A stretch of DNA of 64,000 bases from Thermoleophilum album (GTDB taxonomy: Bacteria; Actinomycetota; Thermoleophilia; Solirubrobacterales; Thermoleophilaceae), in assembly GCF_028867705.1 (NCBI RefSeq), contig NZ_CP066171.1:434001-498000 (forward strand), read 5' to 3'. Each line of letters begins with the position of its first letter. Within the stretch, counting starts at the first letter, position 1. Under the pieces are notes generated by a model. The model ran no database searches. It saw only the letters and a program-made list of their open reading frames with translations, and had not been told where the DNA came from. Shown one piece after another: positions 54,157 through 63,247 of the stretch. Made by a program: the position numbers and the translations under genes.

Positions 54157-56478
54157 CTAGCGAAAGCGCCGCAGACGCAACGAGTTCGTGACCACCGAGA
54201 TGCTCGAGAGTGCCATCGCGATACCGGCGATGGCAGGGTTGAGTAGACCTGCGGCCGCTACCGGCAGCGCGACGAGGTTGTAGGCGAACGCCCACGCGAG
54301 GTTCTGACGGATCGTTCGCAGCGCACGGCGCGACAGTGCGATAGCGCGCGGTACGAGGCGCAGGTCGCTACCGACGAGCGTGATGTCCGAAGCCTCAATG
54401 GCGACGTCGGTGCCACTGCCGACGGCGATGCCGACATCGGCGCTCGCTAGGGCGGGAGCGTCGTTGATCCCGTCGCCCACCATGGCCACCGCGAAACCGC
54501 GCGCGCGCAGTTGCTCGACGATCGCTGCCTTTTCGTGCGGTAGGACCCCGGCGACCACCTCCGAGATCCCGACGCGCTCGGCGACTGCCGAGGCGACACG
54601 CTGCTCGTCACCAGTTACGAGCACGGGCTCGATCCCCTGTCGGCGTAGCTCGGCAATCGCTTCCGCTGCTTCTGGCCGTGGCTCGTCGGAGACTGCCAGC
54701 ACTGCTGCGACGCGACCGTCGACGGCGAGCACGACCGTCGTCCGTCCTTCCCTCGCGGCGCGATCGAGCGCATCTCGCACCGCTGCGGAGAGGTCGATGC
54801 CGCGTTGGGCGATCAGAGCGGGACGAGCCACCACGACCTCGTGTCCCGCTACCTCTCCCTCGACGCCGCGACCGGCGTGTGCGCGGAAGCCGCTGACCGT
54901 CGGCAACTCTCCGCACCGTTTCGCCGCGGCGGTCACGATCGCGCGCGCGATCGGGTGTTCCGACGCGCGCTCGACAGCGCCCGCCAGTTGCAGGGCGCGT
55001 TCAGTATCGAAACCGTCGAAGGTCTCGACTCCGACGAGTGTCATCTCGCCGCGCGTCACGGTGCCGGTCTTGTCGAGAAGTGCGCGGCGAAGCCGACGCG
55101 CCCGCTCGAGCACCTCTGGCCCCTTGATGAGGATGCCAAGCTCGGCCCCGCGCCCTGTGGCGGCGACGACGGCTGTCGGCGTCGCCAGCCCGAGCGCACA
55201 GGGGCACGCGACGACGAGCACCGCTACGGCCGCAGTGAGTGCGAAGGTGAAGGGCTCACCGACAGCGAGCCAAGACAGCAATGTGGTGGCGCTCAGCGCG
55301 AGAACGACCGGTACGAACACCCCGGCGACGCGATCGGCGAGGCGCTCGATGCGCGCCTTGCCGGCTTGCGCGTTTTCCACCAGGCGCGTGATCTGCGCAA
55401 GTGTGGTATCGGCCCCGACGCGTGTAGCACGCACTACTAGCCGGCCGTCGGTGGCGATTGCGCCACCGACTACCTCGTCGCCGGGACCGACAGCGACCGG
55501 CAGCGATTCTCCGGTGACCAGCGCGAGATCGAGCGCTGCTTGGCCGCTCGCTACTACGCCGTCGGTGGCGACGCGTTCACCGGGCCGAACGACGAACAGC
55601 TGGCCGACAGCGAGCTCCGCCGCGGGGATGCGAAGCTCGCGGCCGTCGTCGGTTAGCAGCGTGGCCTCGGACGGGGCCAGTTCGAGGAGTTTGCGCACCG
55701 CGCTGCCGGCGGCCCGCCGAGCCCGCGTTTCTATCCACCTTCCGGCCAGCGTGGCGGCAGCGACGGCAGCAGCGATCTCGAAGTACACCTCCTCGCCACC
55801 CGCTGATCGCCGAGGCACGAGCGTGAACTGCATGTGCGTATCGGGGTCGCCGGCTTCCCCGAAGAGAAGCGCCGCGACTGAATAGGTCCACGCCGCGGCG
55901 ACACCCAGCGTGATCAGTGTGTCCATGTTGACCGCGCGGTGACGAGCCGCGCGCAGCGCCGCCCTATGGATCGGCCATGCTGCCCACCACACCACGGGTG
56001 TCGCGAGGGCGAAGGCAACCCACTGCCAATAGCGGAACTGCAGAGCTGGCACCATCGAGACCAAAACGACGGGCGCCGTCAGTGCCAGCGCTACCTTGGC
56101 GCGTTTGCCCAGATTGGCGTCGGCGGCGTGGTGATGGGCGTGGTCGTGGTGTTCGGCGGACGCGCGTTGCGCCTCCGGTGCGTGCAGCTCGTATCGTGTG
56201 GCGGGCGCAGCCGCCCGCTGCGATCGAGCGGGAGTTCGCGCGTCGTAGCCCACTGATCTGACCGCTTCGACGAGTTTCGCTGCTGCTTGTGGGCTAGCGG
56301 CGTCGGTGAGCTCGATGTGCGCCTTGTTTGTTGCGAGGTTGACCCGGGCTTTCCGCACGCCCTCGACCGCAGCGAGCGCGCTTTCCACGCGTTTCACGCA
56401 CGAGGCGCAGTGCAAGCCTTCCAGCTCGAGATCGATGGTGCCCGGCTGCGTCCCCGCGGCGTGCTCGCTAGTACCCAT
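54157..56478 (-). CDS. copA: Cu+-exporting P1B-type ATPase
   Basis: A 773-residue copper exporter. Residues about 14-85 form one heavy-metal-associated domain with Cys24 and Cys27 (CASC). A His-rich linker (HHDHAHHHAADAN) precedes the first helices. TGES is the actuator loop, CPCALGLATP in helix 6 is the copper site, DKTGTVT holds the phosphorylated Asp, and GDGINDAPAL the hinge. FAYNLVALP in helix 7 and MALSSISVV in helix 8 are the Cu+-specific residues of CopA. The ATG at 56478 lies inside a CsoR-type operator, with a TAGCAT box eight bases upstream. It is divergent from csoR, its likely regulator. Confidence 0.96.
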   Translation of the reverse strand: MGTSEHAAGTQPGTIDLELEGLHCASCVKRVESALAAVEGVRKARVNLATNKAHIELTDAASPQAAAKLVEAVRSVGYDARTPARSQRAAAPATRYELHAPEAQRASAEHHDHAHHHAADANLGKRAKVALALTAPVVLVSMVPALQFRYWQWVAFALATPVVWWAAWPIHRAALRAARHRAVNMDTLITLGVAAAWTYSVAALLFGEAGDPDTHMQFTLVPRRSAGGEEVYFEIAAAVAAATLAGRWIETRARRAAGSAVRKLLELAPSEATLLTDDGRELRIPAAELAVGQLFVVRPGERVATDGVVASGQAALDLALVTGESLPVAVGPGDEVVGGAIATDGRLVVRATRVGADTTLAQITRLVENAQAGKARIERLADRVAGVFVPVVLALSATTLLSWLAVGEPFTFALTAAVAVLVVACPCALGLATPTAVVAATGRGAELGILIKGPEVLERARRLRRALLDKTGTVTRGEMTLVGVETFDGFDTERALQLAGAVERASEHPIARAIVTAAAKRCGELPTVSGFRAHAGRGVEGEVAGHEVVVARPALIAQRGIDLSAAVRDALDRAAREGRTTVVLAVDGRVAAVLAVSDEPRPEAAEAIAELRRQGIEPVLVTGDEQRVASAVAERVGISEVVAGVLPHEKAAIVEQLRARGFAVAMVGDGINDAPALASADVGIAVGSGTDVAIEASDITLVGSDLRLVPRAIALSRRALRTIRQNLAWAFAYNLVALPVAAAGLLNPAIAGIAMALSSISVVTNSLRLRRFR

Positions 56479-56486
56479 AGGGGGTA
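56472..56486. promoter_or_regulatory. CsoR operator between copA and csoR
   Basis: TACCC (56472-56476) and GGGTA (56482-56486) flank a five-base centre, the same spacing and near sequence as the Bacillus copZA CsoR site. It overlaps the copA start codon and the csoR -10 box, so one bound tetramer could shut both genes. Confidence 0.72.
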
Positions 56487-56490
56487 TGCT
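56485..56490 (+). promoter_or_regulatory. -10 box TATGCT, leaderless type, for csoR
   Basis: TATGCT is seven bases before the ATG at 56498. It covers the alternative ATG at 56486, so 56498 is the better start. Confidence 0.5.
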
Positions 56491-56492
56491 AG
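56487..56492 (-). promoter_or_regulatory. -10 box TAGCAT, leaderless type, for copA
   Basis: TAGCAT on the minus strand is eight bases before the copA ATG at 56478. It overlaps the csoR -10 box on the other strand. Confidence 0.42.
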
Positions 56493-56497
56493 CGCTA

Positions 56498-56782
56498 ATG
56501 AGTGCACCCGGTTACAGCGAGGACAAGGAAAGAGTCCTCAAGCGCCTTCGCCGCATCGAAGGGCAGGTGCGAGGGATCCAACGGATGGTCGAGGAGGAGC
56601 GCTACTGCATCGACGTGCTGACGCAGATCTCGGCCGTCCAAGCGGCGCTCCACCGTGTCGCGCTCTCGCTCCTCGACGACCATGCTCGGCACTGCGTTGT
56701 CGGCGGCAAGGGCCCGGGTACAGCGGAGGAGCGCACCAGCGAGATGATGGCGGCGGTGGCGCGACTTTTGAAGCGCGGATAG
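56498..56782 (+). CDS. csoR: copper-sensing repressor CsoR
   Basis: A 94-residue all-helical repressor. RLRRIEGQVRGIQRMVEEERYCIDVLTQISAVQAAL is the family core. Cys37, His62 and Cys66 have the spacing of the Cu+ ligands in Mycobacterium CsoR (C-x24-H-x3-C). Without copper it binds DNA; Cu+ binding releases it. The nearby operator and copA make copper the likely signal, rather than formaldehyde (FrmR) or nickel (RcnR). Confidence 0.95.
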   Translation: MSAPGYSEDKERVLKRLRRIEGQVRGIQRMVEEERYCIDVLTQISAVQAALHRVALSLLDDHARHCVVGGKGPGTAEERTSEMMAAVARLLKRG

Positions 56783-56824
56783 ACGCGGGCCAGAGGAGAC
56801 GCCAGAGCGGCTGCTAGACGGAGG

Positions 56825-57826
56825 CTAGGGGCGCGAGCGCAAACCGAGGTCGCGCGGGAAAGGTTCGAGGTACACCTGCTCGCGCGCCCACTCGCTGCCG
56901 TGGCGGCGCAGGTGGTGGCGGAGCAGGGCGAGCGGCACCTCGAGCGGCACGATGCCGGCACGGTAGTCCGCGATCGCGTCCAGTAGTTCCACCCGGTCGG
57001 AGCGATCGACCGCGTCCGAGAGGTGGCCGAGCAGATGGAGCATCGCGTCGACGTTGCGGCCGCGGGTGGCGGGACGACGGAGCGCCTCGGCGTGCAGACG
57101 CCGATAGCGGAGCTCGACATCCTGCCTCGGCAGCTCCGCCGCCCGCGCCACCAACCGGCCCAACTCCCTTGCTCTAGCGGGATCGTGCGCGTGGAGGAAG
57201 ACCTTTTCGCGCGCGTGCAACGCGACAAGATCGGCGAGCGTCCAGGCGCCGGCGAAAAACTCGCGCAGCCGCGCGTGTGCGAATACTTGTGCGACGAACG
57301 TTTCGCGCAGAAGCGGATCGTTGAGCCGACCCTCCTCCTCGAGCGGAAGCGAGGGTAGGCGTTCGCGCAGAACCTGCGCGAACACGCCGCTACCGTCTCG
57401 CCCCGCGAGCTCGCCGTCCGGCTTGTACACGCGCACGCGGTAGAGACCGCACGTAGGCGAGTTCTTTTTGAGCACGAAACCGTCGACGGCGAGCTCGTCG
57501 AGGCGTCGGCATATCGTTTCGGCTAGCTGGCGCATCGCAGCGGTCAGGTCGCGGCCGCTGCGCGGCGCGACCAGACGTGTGCCGGAGGCCCCGTCACGGA
57601 CCAGGCGGATCGTCTCGCGCGGCACACCCAGCCCGAGCTCCACTTCCGGGCAGACAGGCACGTACTCGACGAAGCGCGCAAGCGTCTCGCAGACGAAACG
57701 GTCGCGCAAGGGCACTCCGTCGTAACGCACACGCTCGCCGACGAGACACGCCGAAATGCCGACGCGCGGACGGTTCCGCTCGCCGCTTGCGGCTCCGTGG
57801 TCGCTGCGCACCGCGCGCTCGATCAT
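56825..57826 (-). CDS. DUF523-DUF1722 fusion protein (YbgA-like)
   Basis: A 333-residue soluble protein with two domains. The DUF523 part (about 20-165) includes GISACLVGERVRYDG, YVPVCPEVELGLGVPRE and LKKNSPTCGLYRVRVY, with conserved cysteines possibly binding a metal or cluster. The DUF1722/YbgA part (about 190-325) has FFAGAWTLADLVALHAREKVFLHAHDP and a helical C-terminus. The fused form is common in bacteria; its function is not established. The ATG at 57826 is chosen because the longer frame overlaps the divergent kinase gene. The gene converges with csoR. Confidence 0.9.
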   Translation of the reverse strand: MIERAVRSDHGAASGERNRPRVGISACLVGERVRYDGVPLRDRFVCETLARFVEYVPVCPEVELGLGVPRETIRLVRDGASGTRLVAPRSGRDLTAAMRQLAETICRRLDELAVDGFVLKKNSPTCGLYRVRVYKPDGELAGRDGSGVFAQVLRERLPSLPLEEEGRLNDPLLRETFVAQVFAHARLREFFAGAWTLADLVALHAREKVFLHAHDPARARELGRLVARAAELPRQDVELRYRRLHAEALRRPATRGRNVDAMLHLLGHLSDAVDRSDRVELLDAIADYRAGIVPLEVPLALLRHHLRRHGSEWAREQVYLEPFPRDLGLRSRP

Positions 57827-57898
57827 TCCGCACGTAGTACGGAGCAGGCGTCCGTGCGGTGCACAGTTCGACTTCGAACCACGTAAATCGTGTGAGAG

Positions 57899-59335
57899 GT
57901 GAAACGCTCGGACGACTCTCCGCCCGCCGGCCGGCTGCGACGCGGAGCCGCTCTCGGAGGCACGCTCGCGCGCCAAGGCGTGCGGCTCGCCAGTGCCCGT
58001 TTCGCGGCGATCGGCCGCGCCGCGCGCGGCGACGACACACGCGCCGCGGCCACTGTCGAGGCAGCGCGCGAGCTGGCTCGGCAGCTGTCGCGGATGCGCG
58101 GGGCCGCGATGAAGATCGGCCAGGCCCTATCGACGCTCGAGCCGCTCGGCCTTCCGCCCGAAGCGCGCGAGGAGGTTCGCCGGGCGTTCGCCCAGCTGCG
58201 TGACTCGGCCCGGTCGGTCCCGTTCGCGTCCGTCGAGCGAGTAGTCGCGGACGAGCTCGGCGGGCCGCTGTCGCGGCACTTTCGCGATTTCGATCGCGAG
58301 CCGCTCGCCGCGGCGTCGATCGGCCAAGTGCACCGCGCGGTAACGCGCGGCGGCGACGTGGTGGCCGTCAAAGTTCAGTACCCCGGCGTTGCGGAGGCCG
58401 TCGAAGCCGATCTGCGCAACCTCGGTCTGTTGGCGCCGTTGGTACGACGCATAGCGCCCGGGCTCGACGTGCGCGCAGTGCTGCGTGAGATTCGCGAGCG
58501 GATCGGCGACGAGCTGGACTACGAGCTCGAGGCGCAGAACCAGCGCCGCGTGTGGCGCGCGTGGCGCGGCCACCCCTTCGCTGCTGTTCCGGCCGTTTTC
58601 TCCGAGCTGTCGAGCCGCCGCGTGCTGGTCACCGAGCTGGTGCGCGGCAGCACGTTCGAAGACGTCCGCGAGCTTCGCGCCGCGGAGCGCGACCGCTTCG
58701 GCGCGATCGTCGCGCGCTTCTTCTTCGCCAATCTCGCCCGGCTCGGCCTCGCGCTGGGCGATCCCCATCCCGGCAACTACCTGCTTATGCCCGACGGACG
58801 CGTCGCTTTCCTCGACTTCGGTCTCGTCCGCGCGATTCCGCGTGCGCACCTCGAGCGTGAGAAGGCGCTGGCGCGCGCCGCGATCGCCGGCGACGCTCGC
58901 GCCGTGCACCGGGCGATGGCCGATCTTGGTTACCTCCCCGACCCCGCGCAGTTCGATCCCGATCTACTGCTGGCGCAGATCCGTGCCGCGGCGGGCTGGA
59001 TGTTCACGCGCGGGCGGCAGCGCATCGACCCCGAATTCGTGTTGCGCGTGCTCGAAGAAGGCGGCTCGCCGCGGTCACCATTCTTCGCGCAGATGCGACG
59101 CCAAACGGTGCCGGCGCCGTCGCTTTTGATGCGACGCATGGAGGGGCTCTTGCTGAGCGTGCTTGGCGATCTCCGTGCGACCGCCGACTGGGGAGGGATC
59201 GTCGCCGAGTACGTGCTCGACGCCGAACCCGTCGACGAGCTGGGGCGCGCCGATGCACGCTTCTGGCAGCGTGAACGGTCGGGCCCGCGGTCGAGCTCGA
59301 GCGCGCCGCGGCGGCAACGGCGCCCCCGGTCTTGA
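57899..59335 (+). CDS. ABC1/ADCK/UbiB-family atypical kinase
   Basis: A 478-residue protein-kinase-like ATPase. MRGAAMKIGQALS contains the KxGQ motif diagnostic of the UbiB/COQ8 family; ELDYELEAQN, LALGDPHPGNYLL (catalytic loop) and AFLDFGLVR (DFG metal site) follow. Eukaryotic and bacterial relatives support quinone or isoprenoid lipid metabolism and show ATPase rather than classical kinase activity. The C-terminal 35 residues are basic and disordered. It is 21 bases upstream of the phytoene desaturase gene, suggesting a link to isoprenoid membranes. The start is GTG; no terminal transmembrane helices were found. Confidence 0.9.
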   Translation: MKRSDDSPPAGRLRRGAALGGTLARQGVRLASARFAAIGRAARGDDTRAAATVEAARELARQLSRMRGAAMKIGQALSTLEPLGLPPEAREEVRRAFAQLRDSARSVPFASVERVVADELGGPLSRHFRDFDREPLAAASIGQVHRAVTRGGDVVAVKVQYPGVAEAVEADLRNLGLLAPLVRRIAPGLDVRAVLREIRERIGDELDYELEAQNQRRVWRAWRGHPFAAVPAVFSELSSRRVLVTELVRGSTFEDVRELRAAERDRFGAIVARFFFANLARLGLALGDPHPGNYLLMPDGRVAFLDFGLVRAIPRAHLEREKALARAAIAGDARAVHRAMADLGYLPDPAQFDPDLLLAQIRAAAGWMFTRGRQRIDPEFVLRVLEEGGSPRSPFFAQMRRQTVPAPSLLMRRMEGLLLSVLGDLRATADWGGIVAEYVLDAEPVDELGRADARFWQRERSGPRSSSSAPRRQRRPRS

Positions 59336-59356
59336 CGGCGGTCTGCTGGAAGATCG

Positions 59357-61018
59357 GTGTGCGCAGCTGAACCGCGAGCCTCGCGCGGCCGTAGTCAGGG
59401 CGTGGGGTCCAGCGCGGTCGGCAGGCGGAGCGCGTCCGGGGAGCGGCCGTCGCCGCGCGCCCGAGCACCGCGCCGCGCGCGTGTAGTGGTGGTCGGTGCG
59501 GGGCTCGGCGGTCTTGCGGTCGCGCTCCGCTTGCAAAGTGCAGGCTGCGAGGTGACCGTCGTCGAACGCCTCGACCGGCCTGGTGGGCGCGCCGGGGTGG
59601 CACGCGCTGGGGCTTATCGCTGGGACACCGGACCGACGCTTGTGACGATGCCCGAGCTGGTGCGCGAGACGCTCGCTGCCGGGGGTGTCGATCCCGACGC
59701 GCTCGGGATGCTCCCAGTCGACCCGATCTACACGATCGAGTGGGCCGACGGCGCCCGCCTGTCGTTCCCTCGGGGCCGCGAGAACCTACTCGCCGAGGTC
59801 GAGCGCAGCTGGCCGGCGGAGGTCGCCGGGGTCGCGCGCTTGCTCGACAAGCTCGAGCCGCTCTACCGCCTCTTGCTAGAAGTCGCCGACCGTCCGTTCG
59901 CAAGCGTCTTCGACCAGCTCGCGCTGGTGCCGCGCCTCGCGCGGCATGCCGGCCTCGTCCCGCTCTGGTCGCTGGTCGCGAAGCACGTGAGGGATCGGCA
60001 CTTGCGCGACGCTCTCGCCTTCCATCCGCTGTTCATCGGCGGCGACCCGTTTCGCGTGCCGGCGGTGTACGGCGGGCTCGTGCCGCTGCAGCTCGAGAGC
60101 GGCGGCTGGTACCCCGACGGTGGCGTGTGGAGCCTCGTCGGCACGCTCGCCGCACCGCTCGAGATCGAGTTCGGCGCGCGCTGCGCGCGGATCGTGCGCG
60201 CGTCGAGCGGGGCGGTGCGCGCGGTCGAGCTCGACGGCGGCGGCCGCATAGCTTGTGACGCGGTCGTCTGGAACGGCGATCCCTACGCGGTCGAGCGCGC
60301 TCTAGGTCGGCGTCGCGAGCGGCGCGGACGCAGTCGTCTGGCGCGTCCGTCGATGTCGTGCCTGCTGTTCTACTTCGGTTTCGCGCGGCGTCTACCGAGG
60401 CTTGCTCACCACCACCTCTGGGTCGGCGGCGAGTTGCGACCGTTCGTCAGTTGGGCCACGGCCAGGCAGAGCGCCAGGCGCCCCCGTAGCGATCGCGGGC
60501 GTCGCCGCCCGTCGCCCGCGATCGCGATGTACGTGCACGCGCCAGCGCGCAGCGACCCCTCGGTAGCGCCGCCCGGCGGCGACGCGCTGGCTGTCCTGGT
60601 GCCGGTACCGAACCTCGGAGCGGCCGCCAGGTTCGGTTACAGCATCGGCGAGCTGCGCGAGCAGGTGCTCGCGGCGCTCGAGCGGATCAGCGGGCTGTCG
60701 GACCTGCGGGAGTGGCTCGAGGTCGAGGAGGTTTTCACGCCGTTCGACTTCCGCGACCGCTACGACGCGTACGCCGGGAACGCCTTCGCACTCGAGCCGA
60801 CGCTTTTCGGTTCCGGATGGTTTCGTCGCCATAACCGAGACCGGCGGGTGCCCGGTCTGTACCACGTCGGTGCGGGGGCGCATCCCGGCGCGGGGATTCC
60901 AGGTGTCCTCCTCGGTGCGCGGCTGACCGCTCGCTTGCTGACAGCGGACCTAAGGCAACGCGGTCTTCTGGGCCCGACGGGCGCTGGGAAGAACGCTGCC
61001 GAGGGAGCGAGACGGTGA
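59357..61018 (+). CDS. crtI: phytoene desaturase/dehydrosqualene desaturase-type carotenoid enzyme
   Basis: A 553-residue FAD enzyme that introduces double bases into phytoene-like substrates. RVVVVGAGLGGLAVALRL near 42-60 is the dinucleotide fold, VERLDRPGGRAG follows, and GLYHVGAGAHPGAGIPGVLLGARLTARLL at the C-terminus is the typical CrtI/CrtN flavin signature. A basic Arg/Ser/Pro-rich insert sits at about 365-390. The first 40 residues are basic and low in structure, so the GTG at 59402 is also possible. Its stop overlaps the crtB start in GTGA. C40 versus C30 substrate cannot be decided here. Confidence 0.9.
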   Translation: MCAAEPRASRGRSQGVGSSAVGRRSASGERPSPRARAPRRARVVVVGAGLGGLAVALRLQSAGCEVTVVERLDRPGGRAGVARAGAYRWDTGPTLVTMPELVRETLAAGGVDPDALGMLPVDPIYTIEWADGARLSFPRGRENLLAEVERSWPAEVAGVARLLDKLEPLYRLLLEVADRPFASVFDQLALVPRLARHAGLVPLWSLVAKHVRDRHLRDALAFHPLFIGGDPFRVPAVYGGLVPLQLESGGWYPDGGVWSLVGTLAAPLEIEFGARCARIVRASSGAVRAVELDGGGRIACDAVVWNGDPYAVERALGRRRERRGRSRLARPSMSCLLFYFGFARRLPRLAHHHLWVGGELRPFVSWATARQSARRPRSDRGRRRPSPAIAMYVHAPARSDPSVAPPGGDALAVLVPVPNLGAAARFGYSIGELREQVLAALERISGLSDLREWLEVEEVFTPFDFRDRYDAYAGNAFALEPTLFGSGWFRRHNRDRRVPGLYHVGAGAHPGAGIPGVLLGARLTARLLTADLRQRGLLGPTGAGKNAAEGARR

Positions 61019-62028
61019 CCCGTTCGCACCCCCTGACCGTGAGCGAAGATGTCGCACGGCCGCCGGTCACGCGGCGCGATCGCACCTCGCGGACGATCGC
61101 ACGCCCGCCGCAAGCGGCCCCCGCGCACCAGCCGCAGGCAGCGCCCGTGCCTCGGCCGACACGCCCGCCGGGTGACGGCATCACGAAGGCGGCGCTTGTG
61201 CGCGTGGCGCGCGCCACGATCGCGCGAGCGTCGCGCACGTTCGCTCTCGGCGCGAGGTTGCTGCCGCAGCCGGAGCGTGACCTGGTGCGCCTCCTCTACT
61301 TCGCATTGCGCACCCTCGACGATCTCGTCGACGAGCGCGACCCGACAGCCGCCGAGCGCCTCGCGCAGGCCAGAGCGTGGCTAGCAGGTGCCGCTCCCTC
61401 CACACCCGAGACGCATGCTCTCGCGGTCGTGGCGGCGGAGCGACCGCTGCCGAGAGCGGCGCTCGCGATGTTCCTCGACGGCCTGGAGTACGACCTCGCT
61501 GGTGCCGCTCCGAGCAACGACGCCGACCTCGACCTCTACTGCCTGAGGGTTGCCGGCTCGGTGGGGATCCTCGTGGCGGCGATCCTCGGCGCACCGGCGC
61601 ACGCGCGCGCCCGGGCCGCCGCGCTCGGATCGGCTCTGCAGCTCGTGAACATCGCCCGCGATCTCGACGAGGACCTGGCCGCCGGACGCGACTACCTCGG
61701 TTGCGGTCGCCGCGCGCCGGCCGGTCGGAAGGCAAGCTCGCCACGCAGAAGCGTGCTGGCGCCGCCCCTCGAGCGCGCGCGAGCGCTCTTCGCTATCGGC
61801 TACGACGGCATCCCTGCATTGCGCCGCGGGCGTTTCGGTGTCGCTGTCGCGGCTCTCGCGTACCTGGCGATCGCCGACGCGATCGAGCGACGCGACTACG
61901 CGCCAGGACGGGCTCGCACTTCGCTGCTCACGAAGGGAACATGCATCGCCCGCGCGGCGTTCGACCTCGCTTTGGGCCGCCTCTCGCCGCTGCGTCGCAG
62001 GTCGCGCCGCGCCGCGTGGCCGTACTAA
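61015..62028 (+). CDS. crtB: phytoene synthase/squalene synthase-family enzyme
   Basis: A 337-residue enzyme that condenses two prenyl diphosphates head to head. After a 60-residue Pro/Arg-rich leader, SRTFALGARLLPQPERDLVRLLYFALRTLDDLVDE holds the first Asp-rich motif (DDLVD); NIARDLDEDLAAGRDYL holds the second. It is coupled to crtI by a GTGA overlap, which favours carotenoid rather than squalene synthesis. The substrate would be geranylgeranyl diphosphate for C40 carotenoids. Its stop (TAA) interlocks with the stop of the convergent exported phosphatase-fold gene over four bases. Confidence 0.9.
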   Translation: MTRSHPLTVSEDVARPPVTRRDRTSRTIARPPQAAPAHQPQAAPVPRPTRPPGDGITKAALVRVARATIARASRTFALGARLLPQPERDLVRLLYFALRTLDDLVDERDPTAAERLAQARAWLAGAAPSTPETHALAVVAAERPLPRAALAMFLDGLEYDLAGAAPSNDADLDLYCLRVAGSVGILVAAILGAPAHARARAAALGSALQLVNIARDLDEDLAAGRDYLGCGRRAPAGRKASSPRRSVLAPPLERARALFAIGYDGIPALRRGRFGVAVAALAYLAIADAIERRDYAPGRARTSLLTKGTCIARAAFDLALGRLSPLRRRSRRAAWPY

Positions 62029-63149
62029 CGCCGCGGTAGCTGCACGACCGCGACGTGTCCGCCGTGGTCGGACGGCCACAGGCCGCTGCGCGAACGGTTG
62101 CGCGGATCGGTGCCGACCACAACTTGGGCGAGCACGCGCATCCGCGGCTTGACGAGGATGTGGTCGATGTGATGGTCGAAAGCGGCGGGCGTCGGGTCGC
62201 TCAAATCCTCGCGCGCCAGGCAGCACGAGTTAGCGGGCTTCGACCGGTGGCGCAACACCCAGGTGTCGCGCAGCCCGAAGCTCTGGAGAACGCGGTACGC
62301 GCCCGGATTTTCGCCACGGGGATCGGAGTTGAGGTCGCCGACCACGATCAGCGGCAGCGGTGTTCGCAGCGGCCCGCCCCGGGCAACTAGCTCCTGGGCC
62401 TGCGCGACGCGCGTCTGGTCGAGGAAAGCCTCGAGGTGCGTGTTCACGACGCGCACCCGCTGGCGGCCGAGCGCGAGGTCGACGCCGGCGTATCCGCGGA
62501 GCGCCGTGAAAGTTCCGACCACGGTCGGCACCACGAGCCGCGCCTTGTAGTTGCGACCGAACTTGCGCACCACGCGCAGCCCGGTGCGGCGGCGCACGAG
62601 CACCACGTCGCGCATCGTCAGGCGCACGTCGTAACCGAGCGAGGTGGGAGCTTCGATGTCGGCTTCGCGCTGGACAGCGGCTACCCGGTAGCGCAGCTTG
62701 GCACGCGCTAGCTCGCGCAACAACAGCGCCAAATAGTCGTAGACGACGGTTCGCGCCGGTGTCGCCGAGCCGTCCTTGACCCCTGTGGGGCCACGTCGCC
62801 AGAGGGCCACCTCTTGGAGCCCGATCACGTCGGGACGGTGGCGGCGCACCTCACGCGCTAACAGCCGTGCCCGCGTCGGGAAATCGGTGCGGCGAACGAC
62901 GTTCCAAAGCTCGGTCGCCTTCGCCTCGAACTCCTCGCGTGTGCGCGCTGGGATCGGTTTCGCGATATCGCCGCCGAGGTAGATGTTGCGGGTCATCACC
63001 GAGAGCGTCGCGGCGCGCTGCGAGGTGCGAGCGGCGTCAGCTGCGCCGCTCGCCACTCCGGCAGCGGCAGCGAGCGCCACGGCAATGGCGACGGTCGTCT
63101 TGCGAAGTCCGCCGCCGCGAACGCGACGGCGACCGGTGTGTACCCGCAA
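62025..63149 (-). CDS. exported endonuclease/exonuclease/phosphatase (EEP)-family protein
   Basis: A 374-residue secreted protein. A signal peptide of about 40 residues (VAIAVALAAAAGVASGAADA) precedes an EEP fold: LSVMTRNIYLGGD, RPDVIGLQEVALW (catalytic Glu), VVNTHLEAF (His), VVGDLNSDPRG (Asp-Asn) and SDHGGHVAVV (Asp-His pair). All catalytic residues are present; targets could be nucleic acids, phospholipids or phosphate esters. AGGGAGG lies five to six bases before the TTG at 63149, so that start is chosen over the GTG at 63173. A TAGGCT -10 box is at 63207-63212. Confidence 0.87.
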   Translation of the reverse strand: MRVHTGRRRVRGGGLRKTTVAIAVALAAAAGVASGAADAARTSQRAATLSVMTRNIYLGGDIAKPIPARTREEFEAKATELWNVVRRTDFPTRARLLAREVRRHRPDVIGLQEVALWRRGPTGVKDGSATPARTVVYDYLALLLRELARAKLRYRVAAVQREADIEAPTSLGYDVRLTMRDVVLVRRRTGLRVVRKFGRNYKARLVVPTVVGTFTALRGYAGVDLALGRQRVRVVNTHLEAFLDQTRVAQAQELVARGGPLRTPLPLIVVGDLNSDPRGENPGAYRVLQSFGLRDTWVLRHRSKPANSCCLAREDLSDPTPAAFDHHIDHILVKPRMRVLAQVVVGTDPRNRSRSGLWPSDHGGHVAVVQLPRR

Positions 63150-63206
63150 CGATCCCTCCCTGGCGATCCGCACGACTCCGTCCCGAAAACGGCGGCTGTC
63201 GTTTCC

Positions 63207-63212
63207 AGCCTA
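63207..63212 (-). promoter_or_regulatory. -10 box TAGGCT for the EEP gene
   Basis: TAGGCT on the minus strand would start transcription near 63200, leaving a leader of about 50 bases with the AGGGAGG ribosome-binding site. Confidence 0.35.
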
Positions 63213-63247
63213 ACCGCTCGCGTCGCGCGCGAGAGAGATTTAGGTGG

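Noticed and set aside
63203-63216. IdeR-type iron box near GGTTAGGCT
   Set aside because: Only half of the 19-base palindrome is recognisable and the downstream EEP gene has no iron link; it is better read as a -10 region.
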